Below, piece by piece: positions 1 to 7,289 of a stretch of DNA of 22,980 bases. Positions within the stretch are counted from its first letter, which is position 1. Each line of letters opens with the position of its first letter. Position numbers and translations under genes: made by a program. The DNA comes from CAIJMI01 sp043798445 (GTDB lineage: Bacteria > Patescibacteriota > Microgenomatia > UBA10105 > UBA927): the NCBI GenBank assembly GCA_043798445.1, contig JAZDOQ010000031.1:1-22980 (forward strand). Reading direction: 5' to 3'. The notes below the pieces were generated by a model. That model had not been told where the DNA came from. It did not search any database and was given only the letters and a program-made list of their open reading frames with translations.

Positions 1-150
1 CCATTGATTTTCTGTGGTAAACTAGTGGACTGGCTCATTTACTACAATTGTTACCGAGTCCATCAAAGTCTTGGACTCCAAACACCGATGGGCTACCTAG
101 TTGCAAACGGAGGCATGTCGAATATGTCCGTAACCTGTACACTCTCTTGA
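1..150 (+). CDS. IS transposase, integrase-core C-terminus (partial)
   Basis: Frame 1 is open from the window edge to a TGA at 148-150. It encodes about 49 residues that read like the end of a DDE integrase core of the IS3/IS481 type: a WLIYYN motif, then RVHQSLGLQTPMGYL, the usual 'YN..R.H.SL...TP..YL' signature close to the C-terminus. The catalytic D, D and E lie outside the window apart from possibly upstream residues, so activity cannot be judged. The terminal inverted repeat of the element would be expected just downstream, in the 150-200 region, where TTGACA occurs twice (147-152 and 168-173), but I cannot define it without the left end. The gene is cut by the window, not visibly broken. 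Confidence 0.75.
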   Translation, partial: PLIFCGKLVDWLIYYNCYRVHQSLGLQTPMGYLVANGGMSNMSVTCTLS

Positions 151-232
151 CATCCTATACTATTTCCTTGACACTGATAACAGAGCGTATTTTTTACGTT
201 TTCTTTGTATATATTTTTGAAATTATTTTTAT

Positions 233-619
233 ATGTTGCACTCACCACGAGAAGAAGACAGCGAATTGTTCGGTCAGGAATTAACCCTGAATTTGTACGG
301 CTGCAATCTTGCAATCATTTCATCGCGGTCAAAAATCAGAAAATTTGTCATTGAACTCTGTGATCATGTCATCCATATGAAACGATATGGACGCGCATTG
401 ATTCCCCACTTTGGTCACGAAAACCCGATTACATCCGGATTTTCTTTAGTACAACTCATTGAAACAAGTTCTGTCACCGCGCATTTTTCAGAATACAAAA
501 AGGCAGTGTACCTCAATGTTTTTTCCTGTGCATGGTTTGATGCAAAACTCACTGCCAAATTCTGCAAAACATATTTTGGCGCAAAACAAGTCAAAGCAAA
601 ACTGACCAAACGAGCGTAA
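233..619 (+). CDS. S-adenosylmethionine decarboxylase-like proenzyme (SpeD/SpeH family)
   Basis: This 128-residue protein resembles the small bacterial/archaeal AdoMet decarboxylases, which self-cleave to make a pyruvoyl cofactor and form decarboxy-AdoMet for spermidine synthesis. The N-terminal LTLNLYGC strand fits the family start. The core segment is GFSLVQLIETSSVTAHF, followed by YLNVFSC. Aligned with the Thermotoga maritima enzyme as I recall it (Ser55, Ser63, His68, Cys83), Ser71, Ser79, His84 and Cys99 fall at exactly the same spacings, so the active site appears intact. The residue before the cleavage Ser would be Thr78, not the usual Glu. No other polyamine gene is in the window, so the substrate is open: SpeD homologues acting on arginine or ornithine are known. 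Start at 233 has no clear Shine-Dalgarno; TATATA at 208-213 may be its -10 box. Confidence 0.75.
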   Translation: MLHSPREEDSELFGQELTLNLYGCNLAIISSRSKIRKFVIELCDHVIHMKRYGRALIPHFGHENPITSGFSLVQLIETSSVTAHFSEYKKAVYLNVFSCAWFDAKLTAKFCKTYFGAKQVKAKLTKRA

Positions 620-635
620 AAAAAGTCAGGTGCCC

Positions 636-1526
636 ATGAATATTTTTTCCATTCTTGTCACTTCTGTTTTTGCTGCTGAAACAATCCTTTCACCACTTGG
701 TGGCATGCCAACGCCGGAAATTGAGATAAAAAAACCACAGGTATCATTCGGCTCATTATCAGCTACCCCTGCGGTTTTAAGCGATGAACCATTCATCGGA
801 CCCATCATGGCAGCTGTTTCTCCAACGCCAACACCCCAACCAAAACCTATCAGAAAAACAAAACAGCAAACTGTCACCGTTGCACTCCTTGGTGATTCGA
901 TGATGGATACCCTTGGTTCTGATGCGCCCCATTTGAAAAATGCGTTGAAAAAAATATATCCGGGTACTACATTTATCATCAAAAACTTCGGAGTTGGCGG
1001 TGCCAACATTCAGTATGGCATTGAACGCATTACGAACGGATATACGTACCTTGGAACGTCCTACACACCCCTTATAACGACAAACCCGGATATTGTTGTT
1101 ATCGAATCATTCGGATACAACCCATTTGGTGATGACCAGTCAGCAATTACCACCCACTGGCTCTTGCTTGCAGAAACAATTGACACCATAAAAGCGCATC
1201 TTCCAAATACTCAAATTGTGATGGCGGCAACCATTGCACCGAATGCACACAAATTTGGTGACGGTGCGCCGGGACTCGCATTCTCTCTAGAAGACAAATG
1301 GAAACGCGTAGAAACAATTAAAAAATATTTGGAAAATGCTATTCGCTTTGCAAACAGTGAACACTTGCCCCTTGCCGATGCGTACCATGCATCACTCCTG
1401 TCTGACGGAAACGGAAATCTCGCATATATTAACAGTGGTGACTATATCCATTATTCTGATAAAGGGCGCCAACTCATGGCCGATCGCATTACCGGCACCA
1501 TTGCGCAAAAACGACTTCTGGAATAA
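636..1526 (+). CDS. Secreted SGNH/GDSL-family hydrolase
   Basis: This is a 296-residue exported esterase/acyl-hydrolase-like protein. The N-terminus has a short hydrophobic stretch, then a Pro/Thr-rich linker with TPTPQPKP (about residues 25-80), and then an SGNH fold. Block I is LLGDSMMD with the nucleophile Ser near residue 88. Block II is NFGVGG (oxyanion Gly, about 117). Block III is ESFGYNPFG (Asn about 159). Block V is GDYIHYSDKG with the Asp and His of the catalytic set near 271-274. All four SGNH residues are therefore present. Likely substrates are O-acyl groups on cell-surface glycans or peptidoglycan, which is inference. The frame also has a GTG at 630; I prefer the ATG at 636 because AGG at 628-630 then sits 5 bases upstream as a weak ribosome-binding site. 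It follows the SpeD-like gene by 16 bases and may be cotranscribed. Confidence 0.8.
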   Translation: MNIFSILVTSVFAAETILSPLGGMPTPEIEIKKPQVSFGSLSATPAVLSDEPFIGPIMAAVSPTPTPQPKPIRKTKQQTVTVALLGDSMMDTLGSDAPHLKNALKKIYPGTTFIIKNFGVGGANIQYGIERITNGYTYLGTSYTPLITTNPDIVVIESFGYNPFGDDQSAITTHWLLLAETIDTIKAHLPNTQIVMAATIAPNAHKFGDGAPGLAFSLEDKWKRVETIKKYLENAIRFANSEHLPLADAYHASLLSDGNGNLAYINSGDYIHYSDKGRQLMADRITGTIAQKRLLE

Positions 1527-1531
1527 CCCCC

Positions 1532-1560
1532 TTGGCGGTGGTCAAGAAATACAGTATAAT
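1532..1560 (+). promoter_or_regulatory. Promoter of rpmG
   Basis: A -35 box TTGGCG (1532-1537) is followed by a 17-base spacer and a perfect TATAAT (1555-1560). Only 9 bases separate the -10 box from the rpmG ATG, so the predicted transcript starts within about 3 bases of the start codon. Confidence 0.75.
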
Positions 1561-1569
1561 ACCCACATT

Positions 1570-1743
1570 ATGGCAAAGAAAGATCAAAGATTGCTTGTTG
1601 GACTTGTCTGCACCGTGTGCAAAGCAACCAACTACGTAACAAAACGAAACAAAATTAATACACCGGAAAAATTACATCTTTCCAAGTATTGCCGTCACTG
1701 CAAAAAACACACGGAACATAAAGAGACAAGCAAACTCGATTAA
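1570..1743 (+). CDS. rpmG: 50S ribosomal protein L33
   Basis: A 57-residue L33 of the zinc-ribbon type, a component of the large subunit near the E site. Two Cys pairs are visible, CTVC (about residues 14-17) and CRHC (about 41-44), giving a complete zinc knuckle. Between them is NYVTKRNKINTPEKLHLSKY, a near-consensus L33 core. The start is the ATG at 1570 (MAKKDQR). The longer reading of this frame from 1336 lies inside the SGNH gene and is not coding. There is no Shine-Dalgarno and the -10 box is 9 bases upstream, which suggests leaderless translation. A signal-anchored protein follows after 9 bases. Confidence 0.93.
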   Translation: MAKKDQRLLVGLVCTVCKATNYVTKRNKINTPEKLHLSKYCRHCKKHTEHKETSKLD

Positions 1744-1752
1744 GGCAGATGC

Positions 1753-2247
1753 ATGCACCGTAATACGTTCGTTCTTGTTACCATCTTAGCTGTCATTGCA
1801 GCACTTCTTGTGGGATTTAATATGGGCAAAAAATTTAATCCAACACCTGAGGCCGAAATTATTCCTACACCCACCGCGTCAAACGAGGCTTCGCAAACAA
1901 GCATCTATAAAAACACCTATTGTGGAATCACACTTTCATATCCATTAACGATGTCCGTCACAGAGATTGCAACAGGAAGTGCAAAATTCTCATCAGAAAC
2001 TGATGCCGTTATTCTTGCCTGTCAAAAAGATATTCCAGGGATTGCGATAGCAGAAGAAAATATTGAAACAATACCCATCGGCAGCATATCGGCAACGCTC
2101 TACCACACAACAACACCAAAAGACGGAACACCTATTGATATTTTAATGGTACGTCATCCAAAAACAAATATGGACGTCCTCATCTCAGGCATTGGAAGTG
2201 CATTTACGACTATCATTCACTCTCTTACCCTCATTCCCCTAAATTAG
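1753..2247 (+). CDS. Signal-anchored unknown extracytoplasmic protein
   Basis: I do not recognise this 164-residue protein. Residues 6-23 form a strong hydrophobic helix (VLVTILAVIAALLVGFNMG), followed by a Pro/Thr linker with IIPTPTASNEAS and then a soluble domain of about 120 residues with one Cys pair candidate (NTYCG and LACQ). It is most likely an N-terminally anchored protein facing outside. The start follows the rpmG stop by 9 bases, with AAGG at 1742-1745 as a weak ribosome-binding site, so it is probably cotranscribed with rpmG. The tRNA-Trp promoter begins right after its stop codon. Similar small PsbP/DUF-like surface domains occur in CPR genomes, but no function can be stated. Confidence 0.7.
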   Translation: MHRNTFVLVTILAVIAALLVGFNMGKKFNPTPEAEIIPTPTASNEASQTSIYKNTYCGITLSYPLTMSVTEIATGSAKFSSETDAVILACQKDIPGIAIAEENIETIPIGSISATLYHTTTPKDGTPIDILMVRHPKTNMDVLISGIGSAFTTIIHSLTLIPLN

Positions 2248-2248
2248 A

Positions 2249-2257
2249 TGATATAAT
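2249..2257 (+). promoter_or_regulatory. Extended -10 promoter of tRNA-Trp
   Basis: TGaTATAAT is a full extended -10 box ending 10 bases before the mature tRNA 5' end. No good -35 is present. It starts 2 bases after the stop codon of the preceding gene. Confidence 0.7.
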
Positions 2258-2267
2258 AGTAGGATAT

Positions 2268-2338
2268 AGGGGCGTGATGAAACGGTATCATGGCAGTCTC
2301 CAAAACTGCTCTTCCAGGTTCAAATCCTGGCGCCCCTG
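2268..2338 (+). tRNA. tRNA-Trp (anticodon CCA)
   Basis: The cloverleaf closes fully. The acceptor stem AGGGGCG (2268-2274) pairs with CGCCCCT (2331-2337), with discriminator G. The D stem is ATGA/TCAT. The anticodon stem is GCAGT/ACTGC around the loop CTCCAAA, with anticodon CCA. The T stem is CCAGG/CCTGG with loop TTCAAAT. The gene-encoded 3' sequence reads G-CA-A, so the CCA end is not encoded and must be added by tRNA nucleotidyltransferase. The acceptor and discriminator match the tryptophan identity elements of E. coli tRNA-Trp. Confidence 0.96.
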
Positions 2339-2401
2339 CAAATTACATAAATATAATCACCCGAGTATAAAAAGTATCCGATAGTACTATTTCACACCAT
2401 T

Positions 2402-2893
2402 ATGACAACACCAACACACATACTTACCGGAGCAGTGATTGCAAAACTTTCCATGGATTTTGGACTGGTACCAAATATACCAGGACTCATATATCCTTTA
2501 GGTATATTGACAGCAAATATCCCGGATATTGACGTACTCTTTATCAAATTTCCAAACAATCATCGTGCGAGCATCTTTCATGTTCCCCTTTTATGGGCCC
2601 TCACCCTAACCATCACATATCTTGCCGCTTCATTCTTTGATATGCCACTCCTTGCCAACAGTATTATTATGGCAGGCATCAGTATTCTCAGCCATTTTTT
2701 TCTTGATTCATTTGATATGTCAACCGGTATTGCGTGGTTTGCACCACTAGACAAAACATTTTTCTCTATTCTCCCACGGCTTCCTCGACCAATAACAAAA
2801 CGTGCATACATACGGGCTTATCTTAAACATTCCGTGATGATTGCAGAGGGAGTGGTCGTACTTAGCGGAATTATCGCTTTCTGGAAGCTTTAG
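2402..2893 (+). CDS. YdjM/YbcI-like membrane-bound metal-dependent hydrolase family protein
   Basis: A 163-residue polytopic membrane protein of the DUF457/YdjM type (inner-membrane proteins predicted to bind metal). Diagnostic motifs are THILTGAVIAK at the N-terminus, PDIDVLF near residue 41, NNHRASIFHVP near 52-62, and SHFFLDSFD near 97-105. This is the family's H...D.D...HR...FH...H..LD pattern. Three or four hydrophobic helices alternate with these motifs. It is named a hydrolase in databases, but its reaction is unproven. Its 3' end overlaps the convergent 2871-3401 gene by 23 bases, and that protein has the same motif layout. Candidate -10 boxes are TATAAT at 2352-2357 or TACTAT at 2385-2390; no Shine-Dalgarno precedes the ATG. 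Confidence 0.75.
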   Translation: MTTPTHILTGAVIAKLSMDFGLVPNIPGLIYPLGILTANIPDIDVLFIKFPNNHRASIFHVPLLWALTLTITYLAASFFDMPLLANSIIMAGISILSHFFLDSFDMSTGIAWFAPLDKTFFSILPRLPRPITKRAYIRAYLKHSVMIAEGVVVLSGIIAFWKL

Positions 2894-3401
2894 TCTTTTT
2901 TTTGAATCCGTTTCCCCACCGTTTCCAATTGCTGTTTAGATATCCAAGGATTCGGTAGTCATCAAAAATATCAAAAAGATAATGAATCACCATAGCGCCC
3001 AAGACAACAATCCATGCTTCCCAATTCGCCATAAAACAAACAATCATGAGGATAAGGAGGAACGCGACAAAATACACATTGTGGTATGACAGATTCGTAT
3101 TGTATTTATGTCCTTGTTCAACAAACGACGTCAATACCCGCCATTCTTTCGCACGCAAAAATTCTTTGACTTGTTTTGAATATTCATCCCCTCTGCCGTT
3201 TGCAAAGAAATATATGAGATGTTCAATATCGGGAATAAGCGATCCGAACAATGCCAAAAACAACCGATACCAACTGAATTCACCCCACGCCTCACGAAGA
3301 AATGATGCCCATACGAGTCCTAATAACACATGATACACCATGTGCCTGGCATGCCAAAAAATATACCCGAGGCCTTTGATACGTGCTATGGATCGACGCA
3401 T
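2871..3401 (-). CDS. Second YdjM-like membrane protein
   Basis: A 176-residue membrane protein carrying the same sequence of motifs as the convergent neighbour: ARHMVYHVLLG at the N-terminus (residues about 18-28), GSLIPDIEHLIYF (about 53-65), LSYHNVYFV (about 103-111) and VIHYLFDIFDDY (about 138-149). His and Asp residues sit at the membrane faces as in DUF457 proteins. The tail is very basic (KKKTKASRKR). It begins 13 bases after galU on the same strand, so it is probably the second gene of a galU transcript. No separate promoter or Shine-Dalgarno is obvious. Function is unknown. A role in envelope or lipid chemistry would fit the galU context but is speculation. Confidence 0.7.
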   Translation of the reverse strand: MRRSIARIKGLGYIFWHARHMVYHVLLGLVWASFLREAWGEFSWYRLFLALFGSLIPDIEHLIYFFANGRGDEYSKQVKEFLRAKEWRVLTSFVEQGHKYNTNLSYHNVYFVAFLLILMIVCFMANWEAWIVVLGAMVIHYLFDIFDDYRILGYLNSNWKRWGNGFKKKTKASRKR

Positions 3402-3414
3402 ACCAATAGAAACG

Positions 3415-4293
3415 TTACAATTTCAGACTTTTTAAATACTCCCTAAAATCACCGTTTAAATCTTTGTGATTTAAGGCAAACTCAACAACTGTTTTTAAGT
3501 ATTCCAATTTATTTCCCGTGTCATAATATTTTCCGTTTTGAATTTCGCAGGCATACACAGGCCGTGTTTTCATAAGCTCCCGTATCGCATCGGTAAGCCA
3601 AATCTCTCCGCCCTTCCCGGGTTTCAAATGTTCAAGGATTGGGAAAATATCCGGTGTTAAGACATAACACCCGTGTGCTGCAAGATTCGACGGTGCTTCT
3701 TCAATGGATGGTTTTTCAATCATGCGTATGATCTGTCCGACGTTTTTTTCGACCTCCGTCACTTCAACAATACCGTACCTGGACACATCATTCTTTGGAA
3801 CACGGATTGCGGAAATGACCGGATCACCGTATTTTTCAAACACATCAAGGCATTGTTTAGTCCGCGGTGGTTTGCTGTAAATAAACTCATCTCCCCAGAT
3901 AACAACAAACGGCTCGTCACCAATGACGTCTCTTGCGCAAAGAACCGGTGTTCCATTGCCATAAGGGCCTTTTTGTCTGATATAAACAAAGTTGGCAAGT
4001 TCTGCAGTCCGCTTGACTTCATCAATCAATGCTTCTTTCCCTTGATCTTTTAAAGTTTGGATGAGTTCATTAGGATAGTCAAAATGATCTTCAATTGCCC
4101 GTTTGTGCCACCCGGTAACAATGACAACTTCCGTAATGCCTGAATCCACGAGCTCTTCAACTACATATTGAATAACGGGCTTGTCAACAATCGGAAGCAT
4201 TTCTTTTGGCATGGCTTTAGTCTGCGGTAAAAACCGTGTTCCGAATCCGGCTGCGGGAATGATTGCTTTACGGATTGGTTTCATTGTTGCCAT
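3415..4293 (-). CDS. galU: UTP-glucose-1-phosphate uridylyltransferase
   Basis: A 292-residue GalU that makes UDP-glucose from UTP and glucose-1-phosphate in the cytoplasm. The nucleotide-binding signature is AAGFGTRFLPQTKAMPKEML (about residues 13-32). PVIQYVVEELVDSGI, then the central VIWGDEFIY (metal/sugar site) and the late GGEIWLTDAI follow the family order, and length is typical. The frame has an ATG at 4302 directly abutting a strong AAGGAGG (4303-4309). I choose the ATG at 4293, which leaves a proper 9-base spacing. A consensus promoter lies upstream, giving a conventional leader of about 40 bases, unlike many genes here. The product feeds GalT-type exchange and glycosyltransferases. 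Confidence 0.93.
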   Translation of the reverse strand: MATMKPIRKAIIPAAGFGTRFLPQTKAMPKEMLPIVDKPVIQYVVEELVDSGITEVVIVTGWHKRAIEDHFDYPNELIQTLKDQGKEALIDEVKRTAELANFVYIRQKGPYGNGTPVLCARDVIGDEPFVVIWGDEFIYSKPPRTKQCLDVFEKYGDPVISAIRVPKNDVSRYGIVEVTEVEKNVGQIIRMIEKPSIEEAPSNLAAHGCYVLTPDIFPILEHLKPGKGGEIWLTDAIRELMKTRPVYACEIQNGKYYDTGNKLEYLKTVVEFALNHKDLNGDFREYLKSLKL

Positions 4294-4339
4294 AGAATAC
4301 ATCCTCCTTAGATACTTCTTCTCAAAAGTTCGTTCTTCA

Positions 4340-4369
4340 ATTGTATCCGTCGTGCAAAGAGAATGTCAA
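4340..4369 (-). promoter_or_regulatory. Promoter of galU
   Basis: On the minus strand, TTGACA (4369-4364), an 18-base spacer and TACAAT (4345-4340). It is divergent from, and nearly back to back with, the promoter of the 4392 gene. Confidence 0.75.
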
Positions 4370-4371
4370 TT

Positions 4372-4380
4372 TGTTATGAT
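4372..4380 (+). promoter_or_regulatory. Extended -10 of the 4392 gene
   Basis: TGtTATGAT ends at 4380. A start site about 7 bases downstream would fall after the ATG at 4383 and just before the ATG at 4392, which supports the latter as start codon. Confidence 0.5.
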
Positions 4381-4391
4381 GAATGGAACGT

Positions 4392-6167
4392 ATGAAACGG
4401 TTATTTGGTGCCATTATTTGTATTGTTTTTCTTCTGGTATCCGTACCAGAAACACCCATTGCAGCCGCAACGCCTACCCCAACACGTGCTGTGACACCAG
4501 CTCCTTCAGGAAAACCGGTGGATGCAGGAATACTTAATACCATGCTTGATAATTCAGATTCCTATTCCTTCGGTGCTTCAGAAACTGCAAAAAAAATGAA
4601 TGTTCCAAGTGTTAATTTAGAAGCAGGAAAAGATTTTAATATCGCAAATCTGGACACGATCGCAGCATTGTTTAAAAGAGCAGCGCCATTTCTCACAGCC
4701 TTCACCGTCAAAAAACAAACCGTTGTACAAGATCCAAATCTCTTCATCTCAGGGAAAGCAATAACGTGCCAATATAGTCAAAAGGACGGTTCATTAGAAA
4801 AGCAGGAAGTAAGTAAACTCCCATATAAAACCGAGGTGCTTCCGGAACTGTCCGACCTGGATCAGGCATCACGACAAATTGCTCCCCTGCTCACACGATA
4901 TTCCATATCAAAAACAAATGACCAATATGACTTTCGAAGAGACGCATTGGAGATCCAGAATCCCCCTGAATGCGATACTACGGGACAAGGAACAACGCAG
5001 GATGAAAAGGCGGTCCAGATTACACAACCGATGACTGTGGCCGGTTGGTTAGTCAATTTATTCAAAGAAATCTTTGCCAGCGGCACCATCAAAAAAACAT
5101 TCTCATCAAAACAACTCACCCCCTATGCGGACAGCATGAATTGTCTCATTGTCGGGTGTAAAGGTGATGAAAATTTGACGTACTTACCGGAAGAAGAACG
5201 GGAACGAGTCTCGCAAGGTGGTGGAATTGCAAAAACCTACGCACCGATTACCCATGATGTCACCAAAGGAGAAACACACGGAGAACAGGATAACGCATTT
5301 GGCGGAACAACAACTATAAAAACACATACAGCCTATACAAAGGCGGTAGAAAACGCAACTAATTATATAAAATGCGCCATCTTACCAAAATCAGCACAAG
5401 CAAAATATGGTCTAACAAATGAGTGTCAACGGGCGCCGGTTGCAAAAGACACTTGTGAAACTGCCCCACTTCCCAATCTCCCCATCAATCCGGAATGTAA
5501 ACTCAAAAACAATACCCTTAAACTCCCGGCAAATCTCACAACCGCTATCGAGGCAGCTTCAAGCGCATTCAAGGTTCCTTCATCACTGATGGTCGGTATC
5601 ATGTTTAGCGAAGGAGCTTTTAATAAAGCAGACTCTATCTATTTAAACTCAACTGAAGTTGAAAAATATCTCAAGGGATGTGCTATCCTACCCAACTGCG
5701 ATCCTAACAGCACTAAGGAATTCAAAAATATCGTTCCGTATATCCCAGTCGACTGGCCCAGTATAGCAGACGCCGTTAAGGTCGTTGACCCAAACAGAAC
5801 ACCAAATCCATGCAATCTCCTTGATGGTATATTTGCTCTTGCAAAAGATCTGAGTAAAAACCAGTACGGTGTTCCCAGGTTTGCCGGAAAATCCTGTTTT
5901 GGCATCCCCCTTAATGCTGGATCTGGGGCATCATTTACGTGCAATTGGAGTGACAGCTCGGCAGAGACAGCCATCAGGGTCTGGGAATTCGGTACGGCAT
6001 GGATTGATGCAACCAAGAGCTGTGCGACGAAGCGCAATAGCTGTTCTGAAGGCGGTGGTTTTTTGATGCAATGCCAAACAGGCGGTGATACGTGTGAAAC
6101 CGTGAACAACCGGTATACACAAAAAAGCCATAACGCATGCATCTGGGATGTATATAAAAGCAACTAA
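4392..6167 (+). CDS. Large Cys-rich secreted protein with lysozyme-like C-terminal region
   Basis: This 591-residue protein begins with a textbook signal peptide (MKRLFGAIICIVFLLVSV, cleavage near an AAA site), then a TPTPTRAVTPAPS linker. Residues about 30-370 are unrecognised. From about residue 376 (LPANLTTAIEAASSAFKVPSSLMVGIMFSEGAF) it resembles the start of a lytic transglycosylase/goose-lysozyme domain, with a candidate catalytic Glu near residue 407. A later PNPCNLLDGIFALAKDL resembles the helix after the catalytic cleft. The usual GPMQF-type motif is not evident; the equivalent stretch reads NIVPYIPVDW. More than twenty Cys residues, mostly C-terminal, suggest disulfide bonds outside the cell. 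A cell-wall-opening role is inference. The same frame has an ATG at 4383, rejected on promoter position. Confidence 0.7.
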   Translation: MKRLFGAIICIVFLLVSVPETPIAAATPTPTRAVTPAPSGKPVDAGILNTMLDNSDSYSFGASETAKKMNVPSVNLEAGKDFNIANLDTIAALFKRAAPFLTAFTVKKQTVVQDPNLFISGKAITCQYSQKDGSLEKQEVSKLPYKTEVLPELSDLDQASRQIAPLLTRYSISKTNDQYDFRRDALEIQNPPECDTTGQGTTQDEKAVQITQPMTVAGWLVNLFKEIFASGTIKKTFSSKQLTPYADSMNCLIVGCKGDENLTYLPEEERERVSQGGGIAKTYAPITHDVTKGETHGEQDNAFGGTTTIKTHTAYTKAVENATNYIKCAILPKSAQAKYGLTNECQRAPVAKDTCETAPLPNLPINPECKLKNNTLKLPANLTTAIEAASSAFKVPSSLMVGIMFSEGAFNKADSIYLNSTEVEKYLKGCAILPNCDPNSTKEFKNIVPYIPVDWPSIADAVKVVDPNRTPNPCNLLDGIFALAKDLSKNQYGVPRFAGKSCFGIPLNAGSGASFTCNWSDSSAETAIRVWEFGTAWIDATKSCATKRNSCSEGGGFLMQCQTGGDTCETVNNRYTQKSHNACIWDVYKSN

Positions 6168-6192
6168 CATATCGTATATGACCACTCACGTC

Positions 6193-6221
6193 TTTACATC
6201 TCCGATTTCTTTTGGTATCAT
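6193..6221 (+). promoter_or_regulatory. Promoter of secE-nusG
   Basis: TTTACA (6193-6198), a 17-base spacer, and TATCAT (6216-6221) preceded by TG (an extended -10). The predicted start is near 6228, about 37 bases before the secE ATG. Confidence 0.75.
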
Positions 6222-6232
6222 AGCTAGTAACG

Positions 6233-6250
6233 ACCCCGGGAGGGGTTTTT
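6233..6250 (+). terminator. Terminator-like hairpin in the secE leader
   Basis: ACCCC (6233-6237), loop GGGA, GGGGT (6242-6246), then a T run to 6250. It lies about 66 bases past the stop of the upstream secreted-protein gene, so it can end that transcript. It also sits about 5 bases after the predicted secE start site, too early to terminate the secE transcript. Confidence 0.6.
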
Positions 6251-6264
6251 AGTTAGGACAAATT

Positions 6265-6474
6265 ATGGACACACCTGCAGCGCCAAAATTTACGTCACCC
6301 ACAAAATTTGTTCGTGAAGTGATTGCGGAACTGAAGAAAGTCACGTGGCCAACAAAGGCTGAAGCCTTAAAATTGACGGTTGTTGTCATTGCAATATCCG
6401 TTATTGTAGGAATCTTTATCGGACTCTTGGACACGACATTTTTACGTATTACAGCACTCATTTTCAGGAGATAA
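6265..6474 (+). CDS. secE: Preprotein translocase subunit SecE
   Basis: A 69-residue single-span SecE, which stabilises the SecYEG channel. The amphipathic segment REVIAELKKVTWPTKAEALK (about residues 18-37) contains the conserved KKVTWP motif. It is followed by one transmembrane helix rich in V and I (about 38-60). An AGGA at 6255-6258 lies 6 bases from the ATG. The order secE-nusG, then rplK-rplA-rplJ-rplL, is the standard bacterial arrangement, which supports the call. Confidence 0.95.
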   Translation: MDTPAAPKFTSPTKFVREVIAELKKVTWPTKAEALKLTVVVIAISVIVGIFIGLLDTTFLRITALIFRR

Positions 6475-6475
6475 T

Positions 6476-7096
6476 ATGGAAGAACCAAAAACAGATATTC
6501 AAAAAACAGAAAATCAGAAGGCAGAAAATTCTATTTCTGAACCACAAACCACTCTTCGGACTGACGTTCCTGAAAACGCAAAATGGTATGTTGTCCACAC
6601 CTATTCAGGTCATGAAAACAAAGTGGCAACCAACCTCAAACAACGTATCGACACCATGAAACTCAAAGACCAAATCTTTGACATCATCGTCCCGACACGG
6701 AACATCGTAACAGTAAGGCACGGCAAAAAAGAAGAACAAAAAGAAAAGATATTCCCGGGATACATCCTGGTCCGCATGATCTTAAATGACATTTCCTGGC
6801 TTGCGGTTCGAACGACACAGGGTGTGACCGCATTCGTGGGAACTGGTGACAAGCCTACTCCAATCAGCACTCTTGAAGTTGCTGCAATCATGAAATTCAT
6901 GGCTTTAGAAGCTCCAAAATACAAAACCAGTTTCTCTGTCGGAGAAGCCGTCAAGATTACCGATGGACCGTTTGCCGATTTCTTGGGAACCATCGACAGT
7001 TTAGATGAAGAGAAAGGGAAAATAAAAGTCCTTGTATCCATCTTCGGCCGCGAGACCCCGGTGGAACTAGACTTCTTACAGGTAGCGAAGCTCTAA
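6476..7096 (+). CDS. nusG: Transcription termination/antitermination factor NusG
   Basis: A 206-residue NusG that binds RNA polymerase and links it to Rho or the ribosome. After a charged N-terminal extension of about 34 residues, the NGN domain begins with AKWYVVHTYSGHENKVATNL. It includes the conserved FPGYILVRM and TQGVTAFVG. The C-terminal KOW domain reads VGEAVKITDGPFADFLGTID and ends in GRETPVELDF. An AGGAG at 6466-6470 is 5 bases before the ATG, and the gene starts 1 base after the secE stop, so translation is probably coupled. The hydrophilic Gln/Glu-rich extension is longer than in E. coli. Confidence 0.96.
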   Translation: MEEPKTDIQKTENQKAENSISEPQTTLRTDVPENAKWYVVHTYSGHENKVATNLKQRIDTMKLKDQIFDIIVPTRNIVTVRHGKKEEQKEKIFPGYILVRMILNDISWLAVRTTQGVTAFVGTGDKPTPISTLEVAAIMKFMALEAPKYKTSFSVGEAVKITDGPFADFLGTIDSLDEEKGKIKVLVSIFGRETPVELDFLQVAKL

Positions 7097-7115
7097 AAAA
7101 ACATGTATTCTCTCT

Positions 7116-7289
7116 ATGAATAAAGAATTATCTAACACCTATAATATTGTTATTGATCAAGAACATCCCAATATTTTTCACTACTATCGGAAAGATCAAG
7201 CGCCTTCTGGAAAAAAACCAGACCCCAAAGATATCTTTACGAAACCCGAACCAGTGCGTCAGCAATCGGAGCAAACCCATACACATTAA
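7116..7289 (+). CDS. Small unknown ORF between nusG and rplK
   Basis: A 57-residue ORF starting 19 bases after nusG (MNKELSNTYNIVID...), hydrophilic, rich in Pro, Lys and Gln, ending in QTHTH. Composition and codon choice look like neighbouring genes, and it sits directly in line with nusG, so it could be read from the same transcript. I recognise no family. It has no clear Shine-Dalgarno. Its last 53 bases overlap the convergent ORF 7237-7563, so at least one of the two may be spurious. Confidence 0.4.
   Translation: MNKELSNTYNIVIDQEHPNIFHYYRKDQAPSGKKPDPKDIFTKPEPVRQQSEQTHTH

Noticed and set aside
1336..1569. Longer reading of rpmG
   Set aside because: It lies wholly within the SGNH hydrolase gene; L33 homology begins at 1570 behind its own promoter.
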